From DASRHT01 sp035293765 (lineage in GTDB: Bacteria > Chloroflexota > Ktedonobacteria > Ktedonobacterales > Ktedonobacteraceae): DNA of 64,000 nt. The position numbers were made by a program, and so were the translations under genes. A model generated the notes under the pieces. That model ran no database searches. It saw nothing but the letters and a program-made list of their open reading frames with translations, and was not told the DNA's origin. Shown here piece after piece: positions 18,864 to 27,100 of the stretch; the first letter of the stretch is position 1; every line of letters starts with the position of its first letter. The stretch lies in NCBI GenBank assembly GCA_035293765.1, contig DATGMF010000053.1, forward strand, positions 186,001 to 250,000. Reading direction: 5' to 3'.

Positions 18864-19925
18864 ATGGCGGGATTAGCGCATAATCAGGCTCCTGATCATC
18901 AGGTTACGGATATGCAACAAATGACGTTTGAAGAGCGGGTCCAGCTTGGTGCTGAGAATGCTGTACGCTGTATGGGCGTCACCGAAAAGGACCGCGTTTT
19001 TATTTTAACCGACTACTATCGCGAAGGGATTGCGCGGCGTGTTGCTGCGGCTGCCCTTGCGCGTCATGCCGCTGTGACGGTACGCTTTCTGGAACATTAT
19101 GGCTCGCGTCCCCTCACCGTTTTCAGTGACGAGCTACGCAACGAGCTGCTCCAGGCTCGCCCTACCGTCACGTTTTATATCGCTATCGCTCAGCCGGGCG
19201 AGATCGCGTTTCGTATCCCCTTGCTGCCCTTCTTCGTAAAGGAGCTGAAGGTGCGTCATGGGCATATGATTAATATTAATGAGAATTTGATGGCCGAAGG
19301 GATGTGCGCGGATTATGATGAAGTATTTACCATGACTAACCAGGTCTATGAGATTGTACGCCAGGCGAAAACCATTCATGTGACCTCGGCCAAAGGGAGC
19401 GACGTCACCGCCACTTTCCACGAGCACTGGCACTGGATACCCTGTCATGGACGCTATCATGAGCAGGGGAAATGGGGGAACCTGCCCGAAGGCGAGGTTT
19501 TTACAGCGCCTGCAACGGTTGACGGCGTGCTGGTCTGCGACGTGCTGGGCGATTACTTTTCAGAGAAGTATGGCGTGCTGGCAACGCCCCTGGTGCTGAG
19601 AGTAAAGGATGGTTACGTGACCGAAGTCACGAGCGAGAATAAAGCCCTGGCCCAGGAGGTACGCGACTATCTCTTCTCGGTCCCTAATGGCAATCGCGCG
19701 GGCGAGTTTGCCATTGGAACGCTGACCAGCTTGAAACGGCTGGTCGGGAATTTGCTGCAAGATGAAAAGATGCCCGGCCTGCATGTGGCCTTTGGCAATC
19801 CTTATCCAGAAGTTACCGGCGCAGATTGGAATGCCACCATTCATGTGGACGTGATCCCGTCGTGCTGCACCATTGAAATCGATGGTCGCGTCATTATGCG
19901 CGACGGAGAATTTCTGCTCGGATAG
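18864..19925 (+). CDS. M29-like aminopeptidase (leucyl aminopeptidase, thermophilic type)
   Basis: 353 residues, with GAGAAGGAGC upstream. Features match the M29 and related family: a long N-terminal alpha/beta part, then WGNLPEGEVFTAPATVDG carrying a metal-ligand Glu, NRAGEFAIGT, and HVAFGNPYPE with a ligand His. The expected fold binds two metal ions and removes N-terminal residues in the cytoplasm. It is shorter than classical AmpS (~410). It is monocistronic. Substrate specificity cannot be read. Confidence 0.8.
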   Translation: MAGLAHNQAPDHQVTDMQQMTFEERVQLGAENAVRCMGVTEKDRVFILTDYYREGIARRVAAAALARHAAVTVRFLEHYGSRPLTVFSDELRNELLQARPTVTFYIAIAQPGEIAFRIPLLPFFVKELKVRHGHMININENLMAEGMCADYDEVFTMTNQVYEIVRQAKTIHVTSAKGSDVTATFHEHWHWIPCHGRYHEQGKWGNLPEGEVFTAPATVDGVLVCDVLGDYFSEKYGVLATPLVLRVKDGYVTEVTSENKALAQEVRDYLFSVPNGNRAGEFAIGTLTSLKRLVGNLLQDEKMPGLHVAFGNPYPEVTGADWNATIHVDVIPSCCTIEIDGRVIMRDGEFLLG

Positions 19926-19947
19926 GCGTTCATCATTATAGAAAATC

Positions 19948-19977
19948 GTAGGGGCAGCGCTTTGCGCCTGCCCTGGC
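19948..19977. repeat. GTAGGGGC-family repeat
   Basis: GTAGGGGCAGCGCTTTGCGC then CTGCCCTGGCG; a copy of the dispersed family, 22 bases after the aminopeptidase stop. Confidence 0.7.
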
Positions 19978-20067
19978 GTTGTAGAGATTCTGTGCCGATT
20001 ATGTATAATCAGGATCTCCAGAGGCTGCGCTTGTCTCTAGTAGGGGGAGCAAGAGAGGAGCTGAGGC

Positions 20068-21789
20068 GTGACTACATCCAGGGGACAACATCTTATTGGC
20101 AAGGTCTTGGGCTCATGCGTCTTAGAAAAACTGCTGGGTTATGGCGGCTCCAGCGCCGTGTTTCTTGCCCAGCAACGGCAGCCGGAACGGAAAGTGGCGG
20201 TCAAAGTCTTTCTTCCTCGTGCGGCTATGGATGCGCGTATGCAGCGCGAGTTTTACCGCCGTTTCCTGCGCGAGGCCGATGCCGCCAGCAAGCTTGATCA
20301 CCCCAGTATTTTGCCAATTTACTCCTATGGTGAACAGGACGGCCTGCCCTATATTGTCATGCCCTACATGCCCGGGGGAACGCTGGGAGAGTACATGGCT
20401 CAACGCGGTCCGCTTTCCTTAGAGGAAGTGCAGTGGTATCTGGAGCAGGTGGCGGCTGCCCTGGATTATGCCCATGAGCATGGATGCGTCCACTGCGATG
20501 TGAAACCCGCCAATATGTTGCTGGACGACGAGGGGCATCTCATGCTCTCGGACTTTGGCATCGCCCGTGTGACACAAACGGGCGAGAGCGACAGACCAGC
20601 AGGCGTCAAAAGCTCCGAAGCTCTGGTCGGAACCCCTGACTATATCTCGCCTGAACAGGCTCTGGGGCGACCGCTCGATGGTCGCTCTGACGTATATTCG
20701 CTGGGCATTACCCTGTTCTATTTGCTGGCGAAACAATTCCCATTCAAAGCCGATTCAACGCTTGCCCTTGCCCTCTTACATGTGCATGAGCCCCCGCCAT
20801 CTCTGGCGTTGTTGCGGGCAGATGTGACGCCTGCCATTGATCGCGTCATCCACAAAGCCCTGGCGAAGGAGCCGGAGGGACGCTTTCAAACGGCAAGCGC
20901 CTTCATTAAGGCGTTCGCTGAGGCTGTTGCCGCTGCAAGACAGGAGGCAACAGCAACCAATTATGATGGACAGGCAAAAGTATTAGCAAGCTTGCCGCGC
21001 GACCTCTCTGAGGCTCAACGCGTATTTATGCCATATAAACCTGTGATAAAAGTTAAGCCTGTGGCAATATATAAAGCCGATTCTGCTCGTATTATGCGCT
21101 TTGCGGGAATAGCGCTTTTGCTCTTGCTGCTGGTCGGCACCACCAGTTTCGCCGTGCGAGCCATTGTGGCGCAGATCCTGGATGGTCGAGCAGGCGCAAC
21201 AGCCGGAGCTCAAACTTCGATTGTGACGGGTATCAACAGCCCCGAAGTCGATCAACTGAGCAATCGTACGAACTGGCCGCTCAGCAGCACGTTTTTCTAT
21301 GATAGCCCACAGAACCATTATCACATTCTCAATAAATCAGAGAAAAATGTCGCGCTCGCGTTCTATACCGATCATCAGTATAGCAATTTTCGCCTCAACA
21401 TTACTATTCAAGAGGTTCGCAATGCGACGGATGGCGCGGGCTATTATGGCGTCGTCTTCCGCTCTGCCGCCGATCAAACCCACTATTACCTCTTTGAAGT
21501 CAGTAGGGAGATGGGAGGCCAGTATGCCTTCTGGCTCTACGATGGGCAGTGGAAATCCATCGCCACCGGCCCCGCTCCTATGTTGCAGGCCAATCCTGGG
21601 AAAAGCAATACGCTCACCATCGAAGCAAATAAAAACATCTTTACCTTCCAGATCAATGGTCAGCCGGTGCATGCTCCCATCACCGATACCTCAAGCGCTC
21701 CTCTGACAACGGGACAGATTGGCCTGTATGTTGAGGACGACGGCGCCGAGGTAGCATTCTGGCACCTCTTTATCGATCCCCTGTCCTGA
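20068..21789 (+). CDS. Transmembrane Ser/Thr protein kinase with extracellular sugar-hydrolase-like (lectin-fold) domain
   Basis: 573 residues from GTG with GAGGAGC upstream. The kinase domain is ~1-290: the glycine loop reads LLGYGGSSAVFLA, VAVKVF has the ATP Lys, the catalytic loop is HCDVKPAN (~142), DFG is at ~162, and GTPDYISPEQ is the activation segment end. The usual HRD Arg is Cys, a change also typical of RD-lacking kinases. A membrane span lies at ~346-365. The outer part (~400-573) has GYYGVVFRSAADQTHYYLFE and QIGLYVEDDGAEVAFWHLF, like the jelly-roll DUF1080/LamG fold. It may sense a cell-surface ligand. Confidence 0.9.
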   Translation: MTTSRGQHLIGKVLGSCVLEKLLGYGGSSAVFLAQQRQPERKVAVKVFLPRAAMDARMQREFYRRFLREADAASKLDHPSILPIYSYGEQDGLPYIVMPYMPGGTLGEYMAQRGPLSLEEVQWYLEQVAAALDYAHEHGCVHCDVKPANMLLDDEGHLMLSDFGIARVTQTGESDRPAGVKSSEALVGTPDYISPEQALGRPLDGRSDVYSLGITLFYLLAKQFPFKADSTLALALLHVHEPPPSLALLRADVTPAIDRVIHKALAKEPEGRFQTASAFIKAFAEAVAAARQEATATNYDGQAKVLASLPRDLSEAQRVFMPYKPVIKVKPVAIYKADSARIMRFAGIALLLLLLVGTTSFAVRAIVAQILDGRAGATAGAQTSIVTGINSPEVDQLSNRTNWPLSSTFFYDSPQNHYHILNKSEKNVALAFYTDHQYSNFRLNITIQEVRNATDGAGYYGVVFRSAADQTHYYLFEVSREMGGQYAFWLYDGQWKSIATGPAPMLQANPGKSNTLTIEANKNIFTFQINGQPVHAPITDTSSAPLTTGQIGLYVEDDGAEVAFWHLFIDPLS

Positions 21790-21959
21790 ATCTGATCTTC
21801 TCCTCCCCAAAGTACAGAGGCCGGAATCTCCTGTGTTGTTGCTCATCAGCGCCAATTGAGCATTTTTTTTATTGCGAATTCCTTGCAATTACGAAATTTA
21901 GATGGTATGCTTTTATTCAGGCTTTGGTTAGGAAGCAGGCAGAAAATAGCATCAAAACT

Positions 21960-22125
21960 GGGTATGATGGCCTTCAAATTTCATTCCACCTGCGGTTCTG
22001 TCACCATATTGCGTCTGTGTAGTTTTGTTCAACAGGTGCTTCCTGACCTGTTGTGCGCGACGTGCTTACTGTCCCGTTAGAGCCATAGCAGCATTCTGAT
22101 GACGAGTCAGGATAAGGAGGTTGTA
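21960..22125 (+). promoter_or_regulatory. Structured leader upstream of the NiCoT gene, possible riboswitch
   Basis: A 340-base leader. It contains a perfect hairpin CAACAGGT..ACCTGTTG and the 3' string GATGACGAGTCAGGATAAGG. That string resembles the 3' end of cobalamin riboswitches (..GA.GAGUCAGGAUAC..). The upstream core motifs are not convincing. Only a covariance-model search could settle this. Confidence 0.18.
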
Positions 22126-22130
22126 TATTT

Positions 22131-23240
22131 ATGAGCGCTCGCCCTGGTAGTTTTGGCCTGTTGGCACTCGCCCGCGTTTTCAGTGATAACGCAAGTGGGG
22201 TAAGAAAAAACATTATTGGTATTTATACGCTGCTGGCAATTGCAAATATTGTGATCTGGACGCTTGCACTGATTACATTTGCTCACTCCCTTGTGCTGCT
22301 TGGCCTGGCTGTAACCGCTTATACGCTCGGTCTACGGCACTCGGTAGATGCGGACCATATTTCGGCGATTGACAATGTGACACGTAAGCTCATGCAGGAG
22401 AACAAGCGCCCCGTCGCGGTCGGGTTCTTTTTCTCATTGGGGCACTCAACTATTGTAGTAGCTTTATCTGTCATTATCGCTATTACCGCCGCGACTCTGA
22501 GAAACTTCGATGTGCTTAAAAGCGCGGGCGCTTTTATCGGTACCTCGATCTCCGCGCTCTTCTTGTATGCAATTGCTTTTGTCAATATTCTGGTCCTGTG
22601 GGAAATTTTCCAGACGTTCCAGAAGGTGAAGCGCGGGGAAGAATACAACGATCAGACGTTGGAAGAGTTTTTGAATCAGCGTGGCCTGATGGCTCGCTTT
22701 TTCCGCCCCCTTTTGCGTATGACGGACCGTAGCTGGAAGATGTATCCGGTTGGCGTCCTATTCGGCCTGGGCTTTGATACAGCTACTGAGGTGGGTGTTC
22801 TCAGCATTACGGCTGTGCTTGCCACGAAGGGCTTGCCAATCTGGTCTATCCTGCTATTTCCAGCCCTGTTTACCGCCGGTATGTGTCTGATTGATACGAC
22901 CGATGGCATTCTGATGCTGGGGGCTTACGGCTGGGCCTTCGTAAAGCCTGTGCGCAAACTGTACTATAACCTGAATATCACCCTGGTTTCGGTGCTTGTT
23001 GCCCTGGTGGTCGGCACCATTGAGCTGCTGAACATCATCTCGATGTTCTTTAATCTCAACGGCGGTTTTTGGGATTTTCTGAATGGGCTGGACTTTGGGC
23101 AAATCGGCTACTTCATCATTGGCATCTTCGTTGTAAGCTGGAGCGTTTCAACCTTCATTTACAAGGTGAGAAAATACGATGATATTGAGGTCAAAACTGC
23201 CCCTCAATCAAAAGAAATGGTTGGCAAAGGCGGGCAGTAG
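22131..23240 (+). CDS. Nickel/cobalt permease, NiCoT (HoxN/NixA) family
   Basis: 369 residues. AAGGAGG is present ~12 bases before the ATG. The family signature HX4DH is seen as RHSVDADHI in TM2. Further motifs are GFFFSLGHSTIVVAL and LFGLGFDTATEVG, and CLIDTTDGILMLGAYGWAF follows. About eight membrane spans are predicted. It imports Ni(II) or Co(II) for enzymes such as urease, hydrogenase or B12. The neighbours do not show which metal. The stop codon TAG is the first TAG of a dispersed GTAGGGGC repeat. Confidence 0.93.
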   Translation: MSARPGSFGLLALARVFSDNASGVRKNIIGIYTLLAIANIVIWTLALITFAHSLVLLGLAVTAYTLGLRHSVDADHISAIDNVTRKLMQENKRPVAVGFFFSLGHSTIVVALSVIIAITAATLRNFDVLKSAGAFIGTSISALFLYAIAFVNILVLWEIFQTFQKVKRGEEYNDQTLEEFLNQRGLMARFFRPLLRMTDRSWKMYPVGVLFGLGFDTATEVGVLSITAVLATKGLPIWSILLFPALFTAGMCLIDTTDGILMLGAYGWAFVKPVRKLYYNLNITLVSVLVALVVGTIELLNIISMFFNLNGGFWDFLNGLDFGQIGYFIIGIFVVSWSVSTFIYKVRKYDDIEVKTAPQSKEMVGKGGQ

Positions 23241-23435
23241 GGGCAACCCTTGCGGTTGCCCTCTTCCCCCTTCTTGCGGTTGCCCAGATGCCTTACGGCT
23301 GCCCGGGCGCATAGCGATTGTCACACGGTTGGTATAGTATGGGTAAAAGGGGGCAGGCGCGAGGCACTGCCCCTACGGTATGACGGCTGGTAGGGGCCCC
23401 TCCCGCGATGAAGCGGGGAGCTACCGGTTGCTCTG
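23237..23435. repeat. Cluster of three GTAGGGGC-family repeats
   Basis: Units start near 23237 (GTAGGGGCAACCCTTGCGG), 23354 (inverted unit ending CCCCTAC) and 23391 (GTAGGGGCCCCTCCCGCG followed by ATGAAGCGGGGAGCTACCGG). They fill the gap between convergent genes and may serve as transcription stops. Confidence 0.8.
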
Positions 23436-23439
23436 CCCT

Positions 23440-25047
23440 CTACGCCCTTTCTAACAATTTGTCATATTTTGTGTCGTATGGCGCGAGACGGCCTTCGGGC
23501 ATGAACAGGAGCGTGTCCGGCTTCAGGTGGCGGACGAACTCGAGGTCGTGGGTGACGGCGATGATGGCGCCGTTGTAGTTGCCCAACGCTTCACCGATGA
23601 TGTTACGAGACATGGCATCGAGGTGCGTGCTGGGCTCGTCGAGCACTAACAGGTTGGGGCCGTCGAGCACCATCTTTGCCAGCGCCAGGCGCGTTTTCTC
23701 GCCTCCGCTGAGCGTCCCGATCTGCTGAAAGGCGCGGTCGCCGCTGAACAGGAAACGTCCGAGGATGCCTCTGACACGCTTCGGATCATCCGGCAGAATC
23801 GCGCTGGCCTCGTGAAACACGGTGTTTTCATAATCAAGCCCCTCGTTCTCCTGCGCGTAATAGCCGATGCGCACACGATCACCCATGATGACCTTGCCCG
23901 CGTTAAGCGGCGTGATGTTGAGCAGCGTGCGCAGGAGCGTCGTTTTACCGGCTCCGTTCAGCCCAACAATGACAAGACGCTGTTTGCGCTCGATCTGGAA
24001 GCTGATATTGTGGAAGATCTCCTTGCTGCCATAACGCTTGCTCAGATGTTCCGCGCGTATGACGAGCTGGCTGCTCTGCTGGCGTACCGGAAAGTCGATT
24101 TTGATACGGCGGCTCTGCTGGGGGAGCTGTGGCTTGCTCGCCTCCAACGTCGCGATGCGCTTATCGACTGCGATACGCTGGCTCACACGCGTCGCACCAT
24201 AGCCGCGTAACCTGTCGGAGGTTTTGCGCAGGCGTGCGATCTCTCGCTCCTGGAACTTCTTTGTGCGTTCCATTAAAGCCAGCGCGTCACCCGTGAGGGT
24301 CAGGTAGTTGGAGTAGGTGCCGCGATACTCTTCCAGCTTGTGTGTGAACTCGTTGAGGCGCAGCACTTTATTGATGCTGCGGTCAAGCAGGTCCAGGTCG
24401 TGCGAGATGATGAGTAGCGCCCCGCTATAGCTCTCCAGAAATTCCATCAGCCACGCGGTCGCCTCAACGTCCAGGAAGTTCGTCGGCTCGTCGAGCAGCA
24501 GCAGGTCGGGCGACTGGAAGAGCAGGCGCACCAGGGCGAGCTTGGTTTTTTGCCCGCCGCTCAGCGTGCTAACCTCGCGATCCAGCGTCACGCCGCCAAT
24601 ATTCAGTCCGTCGATAAGCTGCTCGCTGCGGGCATCAGCATCGTAATAGCCCAGTTGCTCAAGCTTATCCTGCGTCTGAGCGAAGCGGTCCAGCAGGGTT
24701 GGCAATGTACTATTGCCGGACTCGGCAATTTTGACCGCCAGTTCCTCGTATTGCCGGATGACGGTATCCAGGCCAGTGCTGCTATAGATGAAGTCGCGCA
24801 CGGTGCCTCCCTCGGCGACGGTGGTTTCATGCGCGACATCCTGTGACAGGTAGCCGAAGCTGCGAGGCCGCATCACCGTGCCGCCATCCGGCTCCTGCAA
24901 GCCCGCGATAATTTTGAGCAGAGAACTTTTGCCGGCGCCATTGACCCCGATCAGACCGGCTTTCTCGCCAGGTGCGACGGTGAATGAGACATCGTCCAGG
25001 ATCAGGCGTGGCTCATATGAAAGCATAATATGATTAACCTGTAGCAT
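23440..25047 (-). CDS. ABC-F family ATPase (ribosome-acting)
   Basis: 535 residues, no membrane spans. Two nucleotide-binding domains: Walker A GVNGAGKSS (~36) and GLNGAGKTT (~364); signatures LSGGQKTKLAL and LSGGEKTRLAL; Walker B LLLLDEPTNFLD and LLVLDEPSTHLD. The P-site tRNA interaction linker between them (~240-325) is charged and helical. AAGGAT precedes the ATG. ABC-F proteins act on the ribosome in translation control or antibiotic protection; the sequence does not decide which. The long structured leader upstream would suit inducible expression. Confidence 0.92.
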   Translation of the reverse strand: MLQVNHIMLSYEPRLILDDVSFTVAPGEKAGLIGVNGAGKSSLLKIIAGLQEPDGGTVMRPRSFGYLSQDVAHETTVAEGGTVRDFIYSSTGLDTVIRQYEELAVKIAESGNSTLPTLLDRFAQTQDKLEQLGYYDADARSEQLIDGLNIGGVTLDREVSTLSGGQKTKLALVRLLFQSPDLLLLDEPTNFLDVEATAWLMEFLESYSGALLIISHDLDLLDRSINKVLRLNEFTHKLEEYRGTYSNYLTLTGDALALMERTKKFQEREIARLRKTSDRLRGYGATRVSQRIAVDKRIATLEASKPQLPQQSRRIKIDFPVRQQSSQLVIRAEHLSKRYGSKEIFHNISFQIERKQRLVIVGLNGAGKTTLLRTLLNITPLNAGKVIMGDRVRIGYYAQENEGLDYENTVFHEASAILPDDPKRVRGILGRFLFSGDRAFQQIGTLSGGEKTRLALAKMVLDGPNLLVLDEPSTHLDAMSRNIIGEALGNYNGAIIAVTHDLEFVRHLKPDTLLFMPEGRLAPYDTKYDKLLERA

Positions 25048-25324
25048 ATATTACGTATCCTTTGTGTGCTTCTTTTGAAAACCATGCATAACATTAAAGT
25101 AGTGAGCGCAGGGCCATGCGAAGCGGCGCGCGAGACGGGCGGGCATATTGACTCTCGCGCGGGAAATTGCAGTACGGGAAGCACACGGTGCCGTGGAACA
25201 ATCGGAAGCAACGAGAGGATCGATGCCCGGCGACACACGCCTTCCATGCAAAGAGGCAACCTATGAGCTGCCTTCGGAGGAGGAATTAGACTGAGAAGAT
25301 GCGCAAACTAACGGAATCCGCCAC

Positions 25325-25413
25325 TCGCTCGACCGGATAGGATCGAGTGAGCAAGTAATGGCATCACGCCTTTTTCCTGCCGCATAAGCCCGGCGTGGGT
25401 CACTTATGCGGCT
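25325..25413 (-). promoter_or_regulatory. Two hairpins in the leader of the ABC-F gene
   Basis: CACTCGCTCGA..ATCGAGTGAG and GCCGCATAAG..CTTATGCGGC form strong stems. They lie ~280-365 bases upstream of the ABC-F start on its own strand. Antibiotic-responsive attenuators are known for ABC-F genes, but no leader peptide or clear terminator was identified. Confidence 0.3.
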
Positions 25414-25498
25414 GAGCCAATTGTGAGCAGAAATTCCCGTAACATGTTTGCTATTCCTCGATATTGCTGAAGTTATGTAAAATCTGTGAGCAATGGTG

Positions 25499-25578
25499 TT
25501 TCAAGTCCTCAGTCGGGTCGAAATAGCCATCAGCTCTCTTGAAAGGAAGTATACCATCAAACCCGAAGATGTCAAGGG
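25499..25578. repeat. Element F, intergenic copy
   Basis: TTTCAAGTCCTCAGTCGGGT followed by ..TCTTGAAAGGAAGTATAC and ..GATGTCAAGGGG. It matches the copies inside lysK (35484) and at the end of the GltD-like gene (57121) by eye at roughly two thirds of positions. Confidence 0.65.
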
Positions 25579-25696
25579 GAAATGCATGGTAACGTTACGG
25601 GCGCGTAAAGTCAAGGTTTGTACCTGCGCATTGGCTATGAGCAAATGCATTCGGTGTATGGAAAAATTCACAGTCTCAAACTGAGACTGGATCAGG

Positions 25697-26407
25697 TTAT
25701 CTCACCCAGATGGGCATTTCTTCGTGGTCAATGCCAAAGTGATGGGCAACTTCGTGCAGCACCGTTTTGCGCACCTGGTCGCGAATGCGCTGCCCGTCAC
25801 CGTGGCAGTAGTATTCGATGTTATCTTGATAGATGGTAATGCGTTTGGGGAAAAGCGATTGCTGATATCCTTCGCCGGTGATGGAGACTCCCTGATAGAG
25901 TCCCAGCAGGATATGCCCTTCTTCCGTGCCGACGCGCTCCAGCGTCTCTTCGTCTGGCTTGCTCTCTATCAGCACCGCCACATTCTGCATATAATCGTGG
26001 AACTCTGCGGGGATTGAGGCCAGCGCCTCCTGCACAAGCAGCTCGAACGGCGTGAGGGCAGAGGGATCAGGCTCGCTGTCCTCTGCCTGATTTTCGTCGG
26101 TGAACTCGTCTGACCCCGCATCATCTATGTCATCGTCAGCGGCTTGCTCTCTCCCTGCTAACGTTTGAAGGAGGTTTGATACGCGTGAGTTTTTCTCTAT
26201 CAGCAGTACCCCAAACAGGCCAAAAATGAGCGTGCCAAAGAGGAGGAGTATTTTTGTGAATTCGCTAGAAGAGCTATTGAGGAAGATGGCGAGCAGGATG
26301 ATCGCGATCAAGAAACTCAGGATGGCGAAGAAGGGGCGCGCGCCATCTTCTCCTCTGATGTCTGCATATTCATCTGGCTCGTCATCGCCTGTGCTTTTCT
26401 GCTGCAT
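25697..26407 (-). CDS. Membrane-anchored metallopeptidase-family protein (zincin, DUF1025-like)
   Basis: 236 residues. Two N-terminal spans (FFAILSFLIAIILLAIFL and ILLLFGTLIFGLFGVLLI) are followed by an acidic linker (~85-115). The C-terminal ~115 residues match the small bacterial zincin family: PAEFHDYMQNVAVLIES, LLGLYQGVSIT, PKRITIYQDNIE and the motif HEVAHHFGI (HExxH). The usual family members are soluble and ~120 residues long, so the membrane anchor is an addition. GGAG precedes the ATG. Activity of this family has not been firmly established. Confidence 0.85.
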   Translation of the reverse strand: MQQKSTGDDEPDEYADIRGEDGARPFFAILSFLIAIILLAIFLNSSSSEFTKILLLFGTLIFGLFGVLLIEKNSRVSNLLQTLAGREQAADDDIDDAGSDEFTDENQAEDSEPDPSALTPFELLVQEALASIPAEFHDYMQNVAVLIESKPDEETLERVGTEEGHILLGLYQGVSITGEGYQQSLFPKRITIYQDNIEYYCHGDGQRIRDQVRKTVLHEVAHHFGIDHEEMPIWVR

Positions 26408-26488
26408 AGCGTATCTCCGGCCCTCACATGAAAGCGCATGATTTTTATGAAAACCATCTATTATTGTAGACGTGTTCGCGAGATGGAA

Positions 26489-26869
26489 TCAAATTTCAGA
26501 AAGGTTTTCCTCAAAAATCAGGATATTGCGAAAAGGATCACAGAGCCAAAATCCTTTCGTCCCCCAGGATGTCGTCTGGATCGGAGACCTAAGAGCGCCA
26601 GTTGGCAAATACTGCTGATACAATCCCTCGATATTGGTGACGCCAATATAACACACTCTGCACCCCTCCTGTGGTGGTTCGTGTGTGGGATCGGAGACAT
26701 TGAATTGCAAAGCGATCCTATCCCGTTCGATAATGGCAAATCCCTCGTCGTGGTAGGTGGTCGCAAAGCCGAGTTGTCCATAAAAGGCCAGAGCTTGCTC
26801 CATATCCCCGACCAGAAAACGGGGAGCCACTGAATCGAGGGTGGGCTGCTGTTCTTGGGATGCTGACAT
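26489..26869 (-). CDS. Glyoxalase/bleomycin-resistance fold protein
   Basis: 126 residues starting MSASQEQQPTLDSVAP, with AAGGAACAGGAA upstream; a longer frame to 26908 is less likely. The VOC fold pattern is clear: VAPRFLVGDMEQALAFYGQL, then FAIIERDRIALQFNV, VCYIGVTNIEGLYQQY, and TSWGTKGFWLCDPFRNILIFEE. Similar proteins bind bleomycin-type drugs, act as dioxygenases, or are glyoxalases. Metal ligands are not complete for a glyoxalase I, so a binding protein is more likely. Confidence 0.85.
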   Translation of the reverse strand: MSASQEQQPTLDSVAPRFLVGDMEQALAFYGQLGFATTYHDEGFAIIERDRIALQFNVSDPTHEPPQEGCRVCYIGVTNIEGLYQQYLPTGALRSPIQTTSWGTKGFWLCDPFRNILIFEENLSEI

Positions 26870-27051
26870 ACGTTCCTGTTCCTTTCTGCTGCAAATACTG
26901 GTATTCATGTGAAGGTATTCTTCCGAAGGCGTCGAGAAACGGCAACGCGAGCTTTTCTTTTTCTCCCTCCAGTTTACAAAATATTGATAGGAAAAGCCAG
27001 GAGGGAGCGGCTTTTCCAGGGAACGCGTCTTGCCATCTTCCAGACAAGGAC

Positions 27052-27100
27052 GGGCGCTGAAGCGGACGCGATCAAGCGGGTCGGTACGAAGATTGAAGCG
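27052..27100. repeat. GTAGGGTCCC-family-like repeat at the end of the DMFase-like gene
   Basis: GGGCGCTGAAGCGGACGCGA then TCAAGCGGGTCGGTACGAAG. The last codons and the stop of the minus-strand gene lie inside it. Confidence 0.55.
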
